64,000 nt of DNA, from the NCBI GenBank assembly GCA_030148005.1, contig JASBUI010000040.1, positions 84,663 to 148,662 of the forward strand, given 5' to 3'. Shown in pieces: positions 8,578 to 17,034 of the stretch (the first letter of the stretch is position 1; each line of letters opens with the position of its first letter). Under the pieces are notes generated by a model. The model was not told the origin of the DNA. It made no database searches and worked only from the letters and a program-made list of their open reading frames with translations. The translations under genes and the position numbers were made by a program. Source of the DNA: Paracoccaceae bacterium. GTDB lineage: Bacteria > Pseudomonadota > Alphaproteobacteria > Rhodobacterales > Rhodobacteraceae.

Positions 8578-8736
8578 CCACATAAAACAACATTTCCCTC
8601 AGGTGATGGCGCAAGAAATGGCAGAACTCGCCGACATTGTGGCGATTTCTGTGGCTTACTGTGGTTTTTGTTGACTATGAGCAAGTTGTGCCGCAGGTTT
8701 TCAGGTAGAAATAATGAATAAACACAAAAAACCACA
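8578..8736. promoter_or_regulatory. divergent promoter region with repeated TGTGG/T-tract operator candidates
   Basis: Between the DeoR gene and the ABC operon three related sites occur: CCACATAAAACAACA (8578-8592), TGTGGTTTTTGTTG (8660-8673) and the inverted CACAAAAAACCACA (8723-8736). TGTGG also recurs as direct repeats at 8638, 8650 and 8660, spaced 12 and 10 bases, close to a helical turn. These are good candidates for DeoR binding, with looping between sites possible. The last one lies just upstream of the GGGAG ribosome binding site of the binding-protein gene. Confidence 0.55.
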
Positions 8737-8753
8737 TAGCCGGGAGTTGAAAG

Positions 8754-9695
8754 ATGCGGAAAATCAACGCTTTGGGCGCAGCTGCTGCCCTTGCACTATC
8801 GACGGGAGCGGCCTGGGCCGCTGATTCCACCGATCCGATCAAGCTGACGCTGCATGATTGGTCAGGACAGCTGATCAACACCAAGATCATGGGCAGCATC
8901 CTTGAAGAGGCCGGGTACAACGTCGAATACGTTCAGGCCGACTATATTGCCCAGTTTGCGGGGCTGAAGACGGGCGATCTGCATCTTGCCATGGAGATCT
9001 GGGAAACCACGGGCCGCGAAGCGCTGGACGAGGCGACGGCAACCGGCAATGTCGTCAATGTGGGCGAAACCGGTCTGATGGCGATCGAAGAGTGGTGGTA
9101 TCCTTCCTATATGAAAGAGCAATGCCCGGGGCTGCCTGACTGGAAGGCCCTGAAGGATTGCGCCGATGTTTTTGCAACGCCAGAGACGGCGCCAAACGGT
9201 CGCTATGTGGGCGGCCCGGTGACTTGGGGCGGCTTTGACGAAGAGCGGGTTGAAGCGCTTGGCCTTGATTTTGAGGTCGTGCATGCGGGAACGGACGCCG
9301 CGCTATTTGCAGAGCTTGAATCGGCCTACCAGCGCAAGGCGCCGATTGTCCTTTGGGTCTATGTCCCGCATTGGGCGCCGGCAAAATACGACGGGGAATT
9401 CGTTGAGTTTCCGCCCTATACGCCGGAATGCTATTCCGATCCTTCTGTCGGCGTGAACCCTGATCTTGCCTATGACTGCGGCAAGCCGCGCGGCCCGATC
9501 TGGAAGGCGGCCTGGGCTGGGCTGAAAGACAAGTGGCCCGGCGCGTATCAAACCATCGAGGCCTACAAGATCTCTAACGAAGAGATGTCCGCCATGGTTG
9601 GCGAGGCTGATCTTCAGGGCGTTCCGATCGACACGGTTGTTGCCAACTGGATGGCTGCGAACAAAGATCGCTGGTCTGCCTGGATCAAACACTAA
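8754..9695 (+). CDS. ABC transporter periplasmic binding protein, glycine-betaine/choline type (OpuAC)
   Basis: The 313-residue protein has a cleavable signal peptide (Lys-rich start, hydrophobic core to about residue 22, AWAAD cleavage region) and the OpuAC/ProX fold, which captures quaternary amines in the periplasm. Aromatic-rich stretches that could form the cation cage are visible: LHDWSG (about 32-37), IEEWWYPSY (near 112), PVTWGGF and VLWVYVPHWAPA (near 200). Cysteines near 123, 136, 226 and 242 may form disulfides. It is the first gene of the operon and is followed by a stem-loop, so it may be made in excess over the membrane parts. The exact ligand cannot be read from sequence; betaine, choline, carnitine or a related methylated amine are all possible. 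Confidence 0.88.
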   Translation: MRKINALGAAAALALSTGAAWAADSTDPIKLTLHDWSGQLINTKIMGSILEEAGYNVEYVQADYIAQFAGLKTGDLHLAMEIWETTGREALDEATATGNVVNVGETGLMAIEEWWYPSYMKEQCPGLPDWKALKDCADVFATPETAPNGRYVGGPVTWGGFDEERVEALGLDFEVVHAGTDAALFAELESAYQRKAPIVLWVYVPHWAPAKYDGEFVEFPPYTPECYSDPSVGVNPDLAYDCGKPRGPIWKAAWAGLKDKWPGAYQTIEAYKISNEEMSAMVGEADLQGVPIDTVVANWMAANKDRWSAWIKH

Positions 9696-9705
9696 CCAAA
9701 AACTT

Positions 9706-9748
9706 TGGCCGGTGACGGGGCGCAGAGTTGCGCGCGCGCCGCCGGCCA
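9706..9748 (+). terminator. stem-loop between binding-protein and ATPase genes
   Basis: TGGCCGG (9706-9712) pairs with CCGGCCA (9742-9748), with further GC pairing possible inside. No T-tract follows, so it is more likely an RNA-stabilising or attenuating hairpin than a full terminator. Confidence 0.5.
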
Positions 9749-9804
9749 CGCTTTCATGCTAACAGTGAACTTGCCCCGCTTTGCTGCTTGGCTTGGAGAG
9801 ACCC

Positions 9805-10827
9805 ATGACGCCGAAAACCAAACTTGCCTGCCGAAATGTGTGGAAGCTTTATGGCGCCGCATCGGACCGTATCCTGCAAGGCAACCCAAACCCCAGTGCG
9901 CAGGACCTTCGCGCCGAAGGGATCGTTGGTGCGGTCCGGGATGTCAGCATCGATGTGAACGAGGGCGAGATATTCTCGATCATGGGTTTGTCGGGGTCGG
10001 GCAAATCCACATTGGTGCGTTGCCTGTCACGCCTGATTGAACCCACAGCGGGTGAGGTTTTGTTCGACGGTGTCGATCTTTTGGGGGCCAGTGAGGCCGA
10101 GATGATCGAGATCCGGCGTCACAAGCTGGGCATGGTGTTTCAGAACTTTGCCCTGCTTCCGCATCTGACCGTCCTGCAGAACGCGATGTTTCCCCTGACG
10201 GTTCAGGGCTGGTCCAAGTCCAAGGCCGAAGAGAAGGCGCGCGAGGTGGTAGAGCTTGTAGGTCTGAAAGGGCGCGAGGATTACTACCCCCGAGAGCTTT
10301 CGGGCGGGCAGCAACAGCGCGTGGGCATCGCGCGTTCGCTTGTGGCAGAGCCTGACCTTTGGTTTCTGGATGAACCTTTTTCAGCGCTTGATCCGCTGAT
10401 CCGGCGCGAGATGCAGGATGAGTTTCTAAGCCTGCAGGGGCGGCTTCACAAAACGATCGTTTTCATTACGCATGACTTTGACGAAGCGGTGCGTCTGGCG
10501 GACCGTATCGCGATCATGAAGGATGGCGAGGTCATTCAGGTGGCCACGCCCGAAGAGCTGGTGATGAACCCGGCGACGGAGTACGTCGAGGAGTTTACCC
10601 GCCATATTCCGCGATCCAAGGTTCTGACGGCCGGGCGGCTGATGACCAAGGGCGGGGCAGGCGCGGGAGCGCCTGTTCAGCAAAGCGACCGCATCTCTGA
10701 CGTGGCAGAGCGGATCATCACCGCGCAGGATCCGGTGCCCGTGGCCGGGCCGGGGGGCAAGATTGTCGGCTCAATCGACCGCCATGCCATCGCCCATGTC
10801 CTGTTCGGCAGGGGGGCGGGCGAATGA
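9805..10827 (+). CDS. ABC transporter ATPase, ProV/OpuAA type
   Basis: The 340-residue ATPase energises the betaine-type importer. Walker A is GLSGSGKST (about residues 67-75), the Q-loop [12 protein letters not shown] follows near 115, the signature [13 protein letters not shown] lies near 168, Walker [13 protein letters not shown] near 190 and the switch histidine in ITHDFDEA near 220. An N-terminal extension before Walker A is typical of ProV. The C-terminal tail (about 285-340) looks like one shortened CBS-type regulatory unit ([20 protein letters not shown]). The ATG at 9805 is preceded by GGAGAG. The stop overlaps the permease start by four bases, so the two are translationally coupled. 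Confidence 0.92.
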   Translation: MTPKTKLACRNVWKLYGAASDRILQGNPNPSAQDLRAEGIVGAVRDVSIDVNEGEIFSIMGLSGSGKSTLVRCLSRLIEPTAGEVLFDGVDLLGASEAEMIEIRRHKLGMVFQNFALLPHLTVLQNAMFPLTVQGWSKSKAEEKAREVVELVGLKGREDYYPRELSGGQQQRVGIARSLVAEPDLWFLDEPFSALDPLIRREMQDEFLSLQGRLHKTIVFITHDFDEAVRLADRIAIMKDGEVIQVATPEELVMNPATEYVEEFTRHIPRSKVLTAGRLMTKGGAGAGAPVQQSDRISDVAERIITAQDPVPVAGPGGKIVGSIDRHAIAHVLFGRGAGE

Positions 10828-12821
10828 CGGCCAGCTTTTCGCGCCGCACCTACATCGCCTGGGCGCTGGTTCTGGCGACGATTCTTTTGGGCCAGTTCGG
10901 CCGCGATCTGGCAGATGCCCTTGGAATGCGCTGGCTGATCAAGTTTCCCAGCGCGTGGGTGATCCCGTTCAAGACATCCATTTCGCTGGCGATGAAATGG
11001 CTGGTCGAAGAGGCCGCAATCGGCGGGGTATCCTTTACGGATGTCACGCGCGCGGTCGCATGGTTGATTGAACAGCCCTATCAGTTCGTGCTGTCGCTTT
11101 TGGCCGAAGGCTTTGTTGCCGGCGCGGGAAAAGAGGCGCAGACGGTTTTGCCGGCGGCAAGCTGGATCGCGGTGATCGCCGCGGTCGTTGCCCTTGGCCA
11201 CTACTGCCGCGACTGGGCGCTGGCCGCGCTTGTCGGGGCATGTTTTGCCTATCTTGCCGTCTTTGGGCAGTGGAGCAGCGCGATGGTCACGCTGGCCTCT
11301 GTTCTGATCGCGGTGCCGATCGGGGCGGGCGGCGGGCTTTTGTTCGGGATCTGGGCCTATCGCCATCCGCGCGGCGAGCGGATGCTGATGCCGGTTCTTG
11401 ACCTGATGCAGACCATTCCGATCTTTGCCTATCTGGTTCCGATCCTTTTCATGTTCGGCTTTGGCCCGGTTTCGGCGCTGGTGGCCACAATCATCTATGC
11501 CACGCCGCCCATGGTGCGCATCACCATACTGGCGCTGAAATCGGTGGACCCTGAACTCGTCGATTTTGGCCGCATGGCCGGAACCACCCGGCGCCAGCTT
11601 ATGTGGCGCGTTCTGGTTCCGTCGGCGTCGCACAGCCTGATGGTGGGGGTCAATCAGGTCATCATGCTGACGCTGAACATGGTGATCATCGCATCCATGA
11701 TCGGGGCGGGCGGACTTGGCTTTGACGTTCTGGCCGCGCTGCGGCGGCTGGATATCGGCGCCGGGTTCGAGGCGGGGATCGCCATCGTGGTTCTGGCCAT
11801 TGCCGTCGACCGCCTAAGCCAGGCCTTTGCCGAGCGGATGGGGCAGGTGCATTCGCACGCCAAACGCGGTGGCTGGCTTGAACGTCACAAGCGCACCGTG
11901 CTGGTGGTCGCGCTTTTGGTGGCGACATGGATCCTTGGCCGCTTTCTTCCGGCGCTGCAGGAATATCCCGAAGGCGCGACACTGACGACCGGCGCCTTCT
12001 GGAGCGATGTCGTCAAGTATCTCAACGTCAATTACTTTGACGTTTTCGAGGCGGTGAAAGTCTTTTTCCTCAACAACTTCCTTGTGCCGATCAAGAAGAC
12101 CCTCTTGGGTATCCCATGGCCCTGGGCCATTGCAATGCTGGTGCTTTTGGGCGCGCGCGCAGGCGGGTGGCGGCTTGCACTTTTGTGCGGTGTCCTGTCG
12201 GGGCTGATTGCGGTCAGCGGCCTGTGGGCCAAGGCGATGGTGACGGTCTATCTTTGCGGCGCTTCGGTCATTCTGGCGACGCTGATCGGCGTGCCTCTTG
12301 GCGTTCTGGCGGCGCTGAACTGGCGGGCCGGGACGGTGATCGGTGTCTTCATCGATACGCTTCAGACCTTGCCAAGCTTCGTCTATCTCATCCCGGTCGT
12401 GATGCTTTTCAGGGTCGGTGATTTTACCGCCGTCGTGGCGATCGTCCTTTACGCGCTGGCGCCTGCGGTGCGCTATGCGGCGCATGGCATCCGGAACGTC
12501 AGTGCCGATCTGATCGAGGCTGGCACGGTTTCAGGCTGTACCCCGCGTCAGCTTTTGCGCCTTGTGCGGCTGCCGCTGGCCTTGCCTGAGATCATGCTTG
12601 GCATCAACCAGACCATCATGCTGGCGCTGTCGATGCTGGTGATCACGGCCCTTGTCGGCACGCGCGATCTTGGTCAGGAAGTCTATATCGCGCTGACCAA
12701 GGCCGATACCGGACGTGGCCTTGTTGCGGGTCTTGCCATCGCCTTTATCGCAATCATTGCCGACCGGCTGGTCAATGCCGGCGCGCGCGGTGCGCGCCTG
12801 CGCTATGGGCTGGGGGCTTGA
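10824..12821 (+). CDS. ABC transporter permease with two fused ProW-type domains
   Basis: The 665-residue protein holds two binding-protein-dependent permease domains in one chain, where ProW-type proteins normally carry one and dimerise. Each half has several membrane helices and its own EAA-type coupling loop: VDPELVDFGRMAGTTRRQLMW (near residue 240) and SADLIEAGTVSGCTPRQLLR (near 565), each followed by a LxLPxAxxxIMxGxNQ-like motif (VPSASHSLMVGVNQVIM and LALPEIMLGINQTIM). The halves are related but clearly diverged, so this is an old tandem fusion giving a fixed heterodimer-like pore. It overlaps the ATPase gene by four bases and is followed three bases later by the kinase-like gene. Confidence 0.9.
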   Translation: MTASFSRRTYIAWALVLATILLGQFGRDLADALGMRWLIKFPSAWVIPFKTSISLAMKWLVEEAAIGGVSFTDVTRAVAWLIEQPYQFVLSLLAEGFVAGAGKEAQTVLPAASWIAVIAAVVALGHYCRDWALAALVGACFAYLAVFGQWSSAMVTLASVLIAVPIGAGGGLLFGIWAYRHPRGERMLMPVLDLMQTIPIFAYLVPILFMFGFGPVSALVATIIYATPPMVRITILALKSVDPELVDFGRMAGTTRRQLMWRVLVPSASHSLMVGVNQVIMLTLNMVIIASMIGAGGLGFDVLAALRRLDIGAGFEAGIAIVVLAIAVDRLSQAFAERMGQVHSHAKRGGWLERHKRTVLVVALLVATWILGRFLPALQEYPEGATLTTGAFWSDVVKYLNVNYFDVFEAVKVFFLNNFLVPIKKTLLGIPWPWAIAMLVLLGARAGGWRLALLCGVLSGLIAVSGLWAKAMVTVYLCGASVILATLIGVPLGVLAALNWRAGTVIGVFIDTLQTLPSFVYLIPVVMLFRVGDFTAVVAIVLYALAPAVRYAAHGIRNVSADLIEAGTVSGCTPRQLLRLVRLPLALPEIMLGINQTIMLALSMLVITALVGTRDLGQEVYIALTKADTGRGLVAGLAIAFIAIIADRLVNAGARGARLRYGLGA

Positions 12822-12824
12822 GCG

Positions 12825-13706
12825 ATGACAAAGCCTGACACTCTGGCGCGTATTCGCAAGCTTCCGATCTGGAAGGGGGATATCACCGCCACGCCGCTGA
12901 CCGGCGGGATCACCAACGTCAACTATCTGATCAGTGATGGGGCCTCCAAATACGTGGTGCGGGTGGGAGATGACATCCCGCTGCATCAAGTGATGCGGTT
13001 CAATGAGCTGGCTGCATCGCGCGCGGCCCATGCCGCGGGGCTGTCGCCCGCAGTGGTGCATGCCTCGGGCGATATGACCGTGCTTGAGTACATCGAAAGC
13101 CGGACCCTGACAGAGGCGGATGTGCGCGCGCCTCAGATGCTGCCGCGCATTCTGGATCTGGTAAAGACCTGCCACCGCGCCGTTCCGCGCCATCTGCGGG
13201 GTCCGGCGCTTGTCTTTTGGGTCTTTCATGTGATCCGCGACTATGCCGCAACGCTGGCCGAGCGGGGCAGTGCGCATGCAGCGCTGTTGCCAGAGCTTTT
13301 GCGCATCAGCGCAGAGCTTGAACAGGCCGCTGGCCCTTTTGACATGGTCTTTGGGCACAACGATCTTTTGTGCGGCAATTTTCTGGACGACGGACAACGC
13401 CTTTGGTTGATCGACTTTGACTACGCAGGTTTCAACACGCCGCTCTTTGATCTGGGAGGGCTGGCCTCGAACAACGGGCTAAGCCCTGAGCAGGAAGACT
13501 GGATGCTTGAAACCTATTTCGAGCGTCCGGTCACCGGTGATCTGCGCCATCGCTACGGGGCGATGAAATGCGCGTCGCTCTTGCGCGAAACGATGTGGAG
13601 CATGGTTTCGGAAATCACCTCGGACATCGACTTTGACTATGCGGCTTACACGGCCGGAAACCTCGCGCGTTTTCGCGCGGCGCACCAGACATTCAACGAA
13701 AGCTGA
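12825..13706 (+). CDS. choline-kinase-like phosphotransferase (APH/LicA fold)
   Basis: The 293-residue protein has the aminoglycoside-phosphotransferase/choline-kinase fold. A Gly-rich nucleotide loop (LTGGITNVNYL, about 26-36) is followed by the ATP lysine segment YVVRVG, the catalytic loop GHNDLLCGN with D180 and N185 (177-185), and the metal site IDFDYAG (D197, D199). The run NTPLFDLGG after it matches the choline-kinase/LicA branch better than aminoglycoside kinases. It probably phosphorylates the hydroxyl of a choline-like compound brought in by the adjacent transporter. Its product could be the signal for the DeoR regulator, since that family senses phosphorylated metabolites; this is inference. 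Confidence 0.8.
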   Translation: MTKPDTLARIRKLPIWKGDITATPLTGGITNVNYLISDGASKYVVRVGDDIPLHQVMRFNELAASRAAHAAGLSPAVVHASGDMTVLEYIESRTLTEADVRAPQMLPRILDLVKTCHRAVPRHLRGPALVFWVFHVIRDYAATLAERGSAHAALLPELLRISAELEQAAGPFDMVFGHNDLLCGNFLDDGQRLWLIDFDYAGFNTPLFDLGGLASNNGLSPEQEDWMLETYFERPVTGDLRHRYGAMKCASLLRETMWSMVSEITSDIDFDYAAYTAGNLARFRAAHQTFNES

Positions 13707-13714
13707 GAACCTTC

Positions 13715-16162
13715 ATGGCCCAACTTCCCTCGACCGCAAAGACCGTCATCATCGGTGGTGGCATCATCGGGTGTTCGACCGCCTACCATCTGGCCAAGCT
13801 TGGCTGGACAGATACGGTTCTTTTGGAGCGTAAAAAGCTGACATCGGGAACGACCTTTCACGCCGCCGGCCTTGTCGGGCAACTGAGATCGAACGCGAAC
13901 ATCACCCAGCTTTTGGGCTACTCCGTTGATCTTTATAACAAACTTGAGGAAGAGACCGGCCTTGGTACCGGCTGGAAGATGAACGGCGGTTTGCGGCTGG
14001 CCTGTAATCAGGAACGCTGGACAGAGGTCAAGCGTCAGGCGACGACCGCGCATAGTTTCGGTCTGGAGATGGAGCTTTTGACCCCGTCGGAGGCGCAGGA
14101 GCTTTGGCCGCTGATGGATATATCCGACCTTGTCGGTGCCGCTTTCATGCCAACCGATGGTCAGGCAAACCCCTCTGACATCACACAGGCGCTGGCCAAG
14201 GGCGCACGCATGGCGGGGGCGTCGATCTTTGAGGATACCAAGGTCACCGATATCGAGATTGAAGACGGAAAGATCCGCGCGGTGATTACCCAAGGCGGAC
14301 GGATTGAATGTGAGAAGGTCATCTGTTGCGCGGGCCAGTGGACGCGGGACTTTGCAAAGCGTTTTGGCGTCAACGTGCCGCTGGTGTCGATGGAACATCA
14401 GTACATGGTGACAGAGCCGATCGCGGGCGTGACGCCGGGCCTTCCCACGCTGCGCGACCCAGACAGGTTGACCTATTACAAGGAAGAGGTCGGCGGGCTG
14501 GTCATGGGGGGATATGAACCCGATCCCATCGCATGGGCGACCAAGGGGATACCCAGCGGGTTTCACTATTCCCTTCTGGACAGCAACTTTGACCATTTCG
14601 AGCAGCTGATGGAGCTTGCGCTCGGCCGGGTTCCGGCGCTTGAGACGGCCGGTATCAAGACGCTGACGAACGGGCCCGAAAGTTTTACGCCGGACGGCAA
14701 TTTCATCATTGGCGAGGCGCCCGAGCTTCGAAACTTTTACGTGGGCGCAGGCTTTAACGCCTTTGGAATTGCCGCAGGCGGCGGCGCGGGCATGGCGCTG
14801 GCCGAATGGGCCCACAAAGGAGAGCCGCCTTTCGATCTGTGGTCGGCGGATATCCGGCGCTTTGGGCGGCCGCATTTCGACACCGACTGGGTGCGCGCGC
14901 GCACGTCCGAGGCTTACGGCAAGCACTATACAATGGCCTGGCCGCATGAAGAGCACAGCAGCGGCAGGCCCTGCCGCAAGTCCCCGCTTTATGACGTTCT
15001 GGCCGAGGCGGGCGCGTCCTTTGGGGAAAAGCTGGGCTGGGAGCGGCCCAATTGGTTTGCCGATGCCGCCAAGGGCGAGACGCCAAAGGATGTGTACAGC
15101 TTTGGGCGCCAGAACTGGTTTGAGGCGGTCGGCCGCGAACATAAAGCGGCGCGCGAGGCAGCGGCGCTTTTCGATCAGACGTCGTTTTCGAAATTCGCGC
15201 TGAAGGGGCCGGATGCGCTGGCGGCGCTGAACTGGATCTGCGCGAACAACGTCGACAAGCCCGTTGGCGCGCTAACCTACACGCAGATGCTGAATGATCG
15301 CGGCGGGATCGAATGTGATCTGACCGTCGGGCGGGTGGCAAGCGATGAGTTCTACATCGTCACCGGCACCGGATTTGCGACGCATGACTTTAACTGGATC
15401 AGCCGCAATATCCCCGCGGGTATGAACTGTCAGCTTTTTGACATCACCTCTTCGAACTCGGTTCTGTCGCTCATGGGGCCGAACGCCCGTAGCATCCTGC
15501 AAAAAGTTACGAACGATGACGTCAGCGGCGAGGCGTTCAAGTTCGGAATGATCCGCACCATCGGCATCGCGGGCTGCCCGGTTCAGGCGCTGCGCGTCAC
15601 ATATGTGGGAGAGCTTGGGTGGGAGCTTCATCTGCCGGTCGAGTATGCGCAAACGGTCTATGCCGCGATCATGAAGGCGGGGCGCGGTGAGGGGCTGATT
15701 AACGCAGGTTACCGTGCGATTGAATCGCTGCGCCTTGAAAAAGGCTATCGGGCCTGGGGCTCTGACATCGGGCCTGATCACACGCCGCAGGAATCCGGGC
15801 TGGGCTGGGCGGTCAAGCTGGGAACGGACATTGATTTCCGGGGTCGCGCCGCGGCCGAGGCCCAAAAGGCGGCAGGCGTCAAAAAGCGGCTGGCGTGTTT
15901 CACGGTCGATCCTGACGTCGTGCTGGTGGGGCGTGAGACGATCTACCGAAACGGCAAAAGGGTCGGCTGGCTAACCTCGGGCGGGTATGGATATAGCGTC
16001 GGGCGGTCGATCGGATACGGGTATGTGCGCGATGCGCAAGGCGTAAGCGCCGATTTCGTGGCCTCGGGCGACTATCAGCTTGAGGTCGCGACCCAGAGGG
16101 TTCCGGCGCAAGTGCATATGCAGCCGCTTTATGATCCCAAGATGCTGCGGGTCAAGGTGTAG
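13715..16162 (+). CDS. FAD-dependent dehydrogenase with GcvT domain (dimethylglycine/sarcosine dehydrogenase family)
   Basis: The 815-residue protein has the dimethylglycine dehydrogenase layout: an N-terminal DAO-type FAD domain with GGGIIGCSTAYHLAKLG (14-30), a central FAO_M linker, and a C-terminal GcvT/aminomethyltransferase folate domain (about 460-815). H49, in SGTTFHAAGL, matches the histidine that binds FAD covalently in mammalian dimethylglycine dehydrogenase. Enzymes of this kind oxidatively remove an N-methyl group and pass the one-carbon unit to tetrahydrofolate. It follows the kinase gene by eight bases. The cluster lacks an obvious betaine-homocysteine methyltransferase in this window, so how a quaternary amine becomes its substrate is open. 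Other DAO-family substrates are possible. Confidence 0.88.
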   Translation: MAQLPSTAKTVIIGGGIIGCSTAYHLAKLGWTDTVLLERKKLTSGTTFHAAGLVGQLRSNANITQLLGYSVDLYNKLEEETGLGTGWKMNGGLRLACNQERWTEVKRQATTAHSFGLEMELLTPSEAQELWPLMDISDLVGAAFMPTDGQANPSDITQALAKGARMAGASIFEDTKVTDIEIEDGKIRAVITQGGRIECEKVICCAGQWTRDFAKRFGVNVPLVSMEHQYMVTEPIAGVTPGLPTLRDPDRLTYYKEEVGGLVMGGYEPDPIAWATKGIPSGFHYSLLDSNFDHFEQLMELALGRVPALETAGIKTLTNGPESFTPDGNFIIGEAPELRNFYVGAGFNAFGIAAGGGAGMALAEWAHKGEPPFDLWSADIRRFGRPHFDTDWVRARTSEAYGKHYTMAWPHEEHSSGRPCRKSPLYDVLAEAGASFGEKLGWERPNWFADAAKGETPKDVYSFGRQNWFEAVGREHKAAREAAALFDQTSFSKFALKGPDALAALNWICANNVDKPVGALTYTQMLNDRGGIECDLTVGRVASDEFYIVTGTGFATHDFNWISRNIPAGMNCQLFDITSSNSVLSLMGPNARSILQKVTNDDVSGEAFKFGMIRTIGIAGCPVQALRVTYVGELGWELHLPVEYAQTVYAAIMKAGRGEGLINAGYRAIESLRLEKGYRAWGSDIGPDHTPQESGLGWAVKLGTDIDFRGRAAAEAQKAAGVKKRLACFTVDPDVVLVGRETIYRNGKRVGWLTSGGYGYSVGRSIGYGYVRDAQGVSADFVASGDYQLEVATQRVPAQVHMQPLYDPKMLRVKV

Positions 16163-16235
16163 CCATGGCCGCCAATATGCTTCCTTGGGCGCCCCATTTT
16201 CAATGCCGCTTTGGGCGACTGCGCGCGGCGGCGCC

Positions 16236-17003
16236 ATGACCCACATTTCCGATTTCATCAAACACGCCGAAGCAATGGCCCGGATCGCGTCAGAGGTGGC
16301 GATGCGCCACTTTCGGGGCGGGTTGGAAATAGAGTTCAAGTCTGACGAAAGCCCGGTGACGCAAGCAGATAGGGCGGTTGAGGCCGCGGTGCGCGAGTAC
16401 TTGGCCAAGCATTTTCCCGATCACGGCATCTTTGGCGAAGAAGAAGGGGCGAAAGGCGTCGATCAGCGGCACCTTTGGGTGATAGATCCAATCGACGGGA
16501 CAAGATCGTTTCTGTCAAGTCATCCGCTTTTTGGGTTTCTGCTGGCGCTTCTCGAAGACGGCCTTCCCCGGATTGGCCTTGTGGCGATGCCTGCCTTGGG
16601 CGAGGTTTTTGTCGGCGGCCCGGGGGGCGCCGCGCTGAACGGCAAGGCGATTGCGACGTCAGGCATTCAAGAGCTGAAGAAGGCGGTTCTTTACGTGAAC
16701 GAAGCGGAAAAGATCCTGCAGGATCAACCGGATGCCTTTGTCAGGCTTACACATTCGGGCCAAACGCGCCGGTTCGGTTATGACTGTTACCCCCATGCGC
16801 TTTTGTCCGCCGGTTTTGTCGATGCGGTGGTGGATTTTGATCTGAAACCCTACGACTTTCTACCCGTGGCCGCGCTTGTCGAGGCGGCGGGCGGGGTGAT
16901 AACCGACTGGTCGGGGCGTCCGTTGACCTTGTATTCCGACGGCCGCGTTGTTGCGGCAGCGACGCCCGAACTGCACCACGAGTTGCTTGAGCTTCTGACC
17001 TGA
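16236..17003 (+). CDS. inositol-monophosphatase-family phosphatase
   Basis: The 255-residue protein has both metal-binding signatures of the Li-sensitive phosphatase superfamily: FGEEEG (about 67-72) with DPIDGTRSF (about 84-92), and the C-terminal KPYDFLPVAALVEAAGG (about 204-220). The family hydrolyses inositol phosphates, histidinol phosphate or 3'-phosphoadenosine phosphates. Being the last gene of the betaine/kinase/dehydrogenase operon, it may remove the phosphate added by the neighbouring kinase or act on a phosphorylated breakdown product. The start at 16236 begins the family homology; ATG at 16203 is an in-frame alternative and neither has a strong ribosome binding site. Confidence 0.85.
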   Translation: MTHISDFIKHAEAMARIASEVAMRHFRGGLEIEFKSDESPVTQADRAVEAAVREYLAKHFPDHGIFGEEEGAKGVDQRHLWVIDPIDGTRSFLSSHPLFGFLLALLEDGLPRIGLVAMPALGEVFVGGPGGAALNGKAIATSGIQELKKAVLYVNEAEKILQDQPDAFVRLTHSGQTRRFGYDCYPHALLSAGFVDAVVDFDLKPYDFLPVAALVEAAGGVITDWSGRPLTLYSDGRVVAAATPELHHELLELLT

Positions 17004-17034
17004 CACCCCCACCTGATTTGTGCGCCAAAGGCCT

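Noticed and set aside
13646..15142. Antisense ORF of 498 codons across the dehydrogenase gene
   Set aside because: Its composition and lack of motifs mark it as a shadow of the clearly conserved plus-strand flavoprotein.
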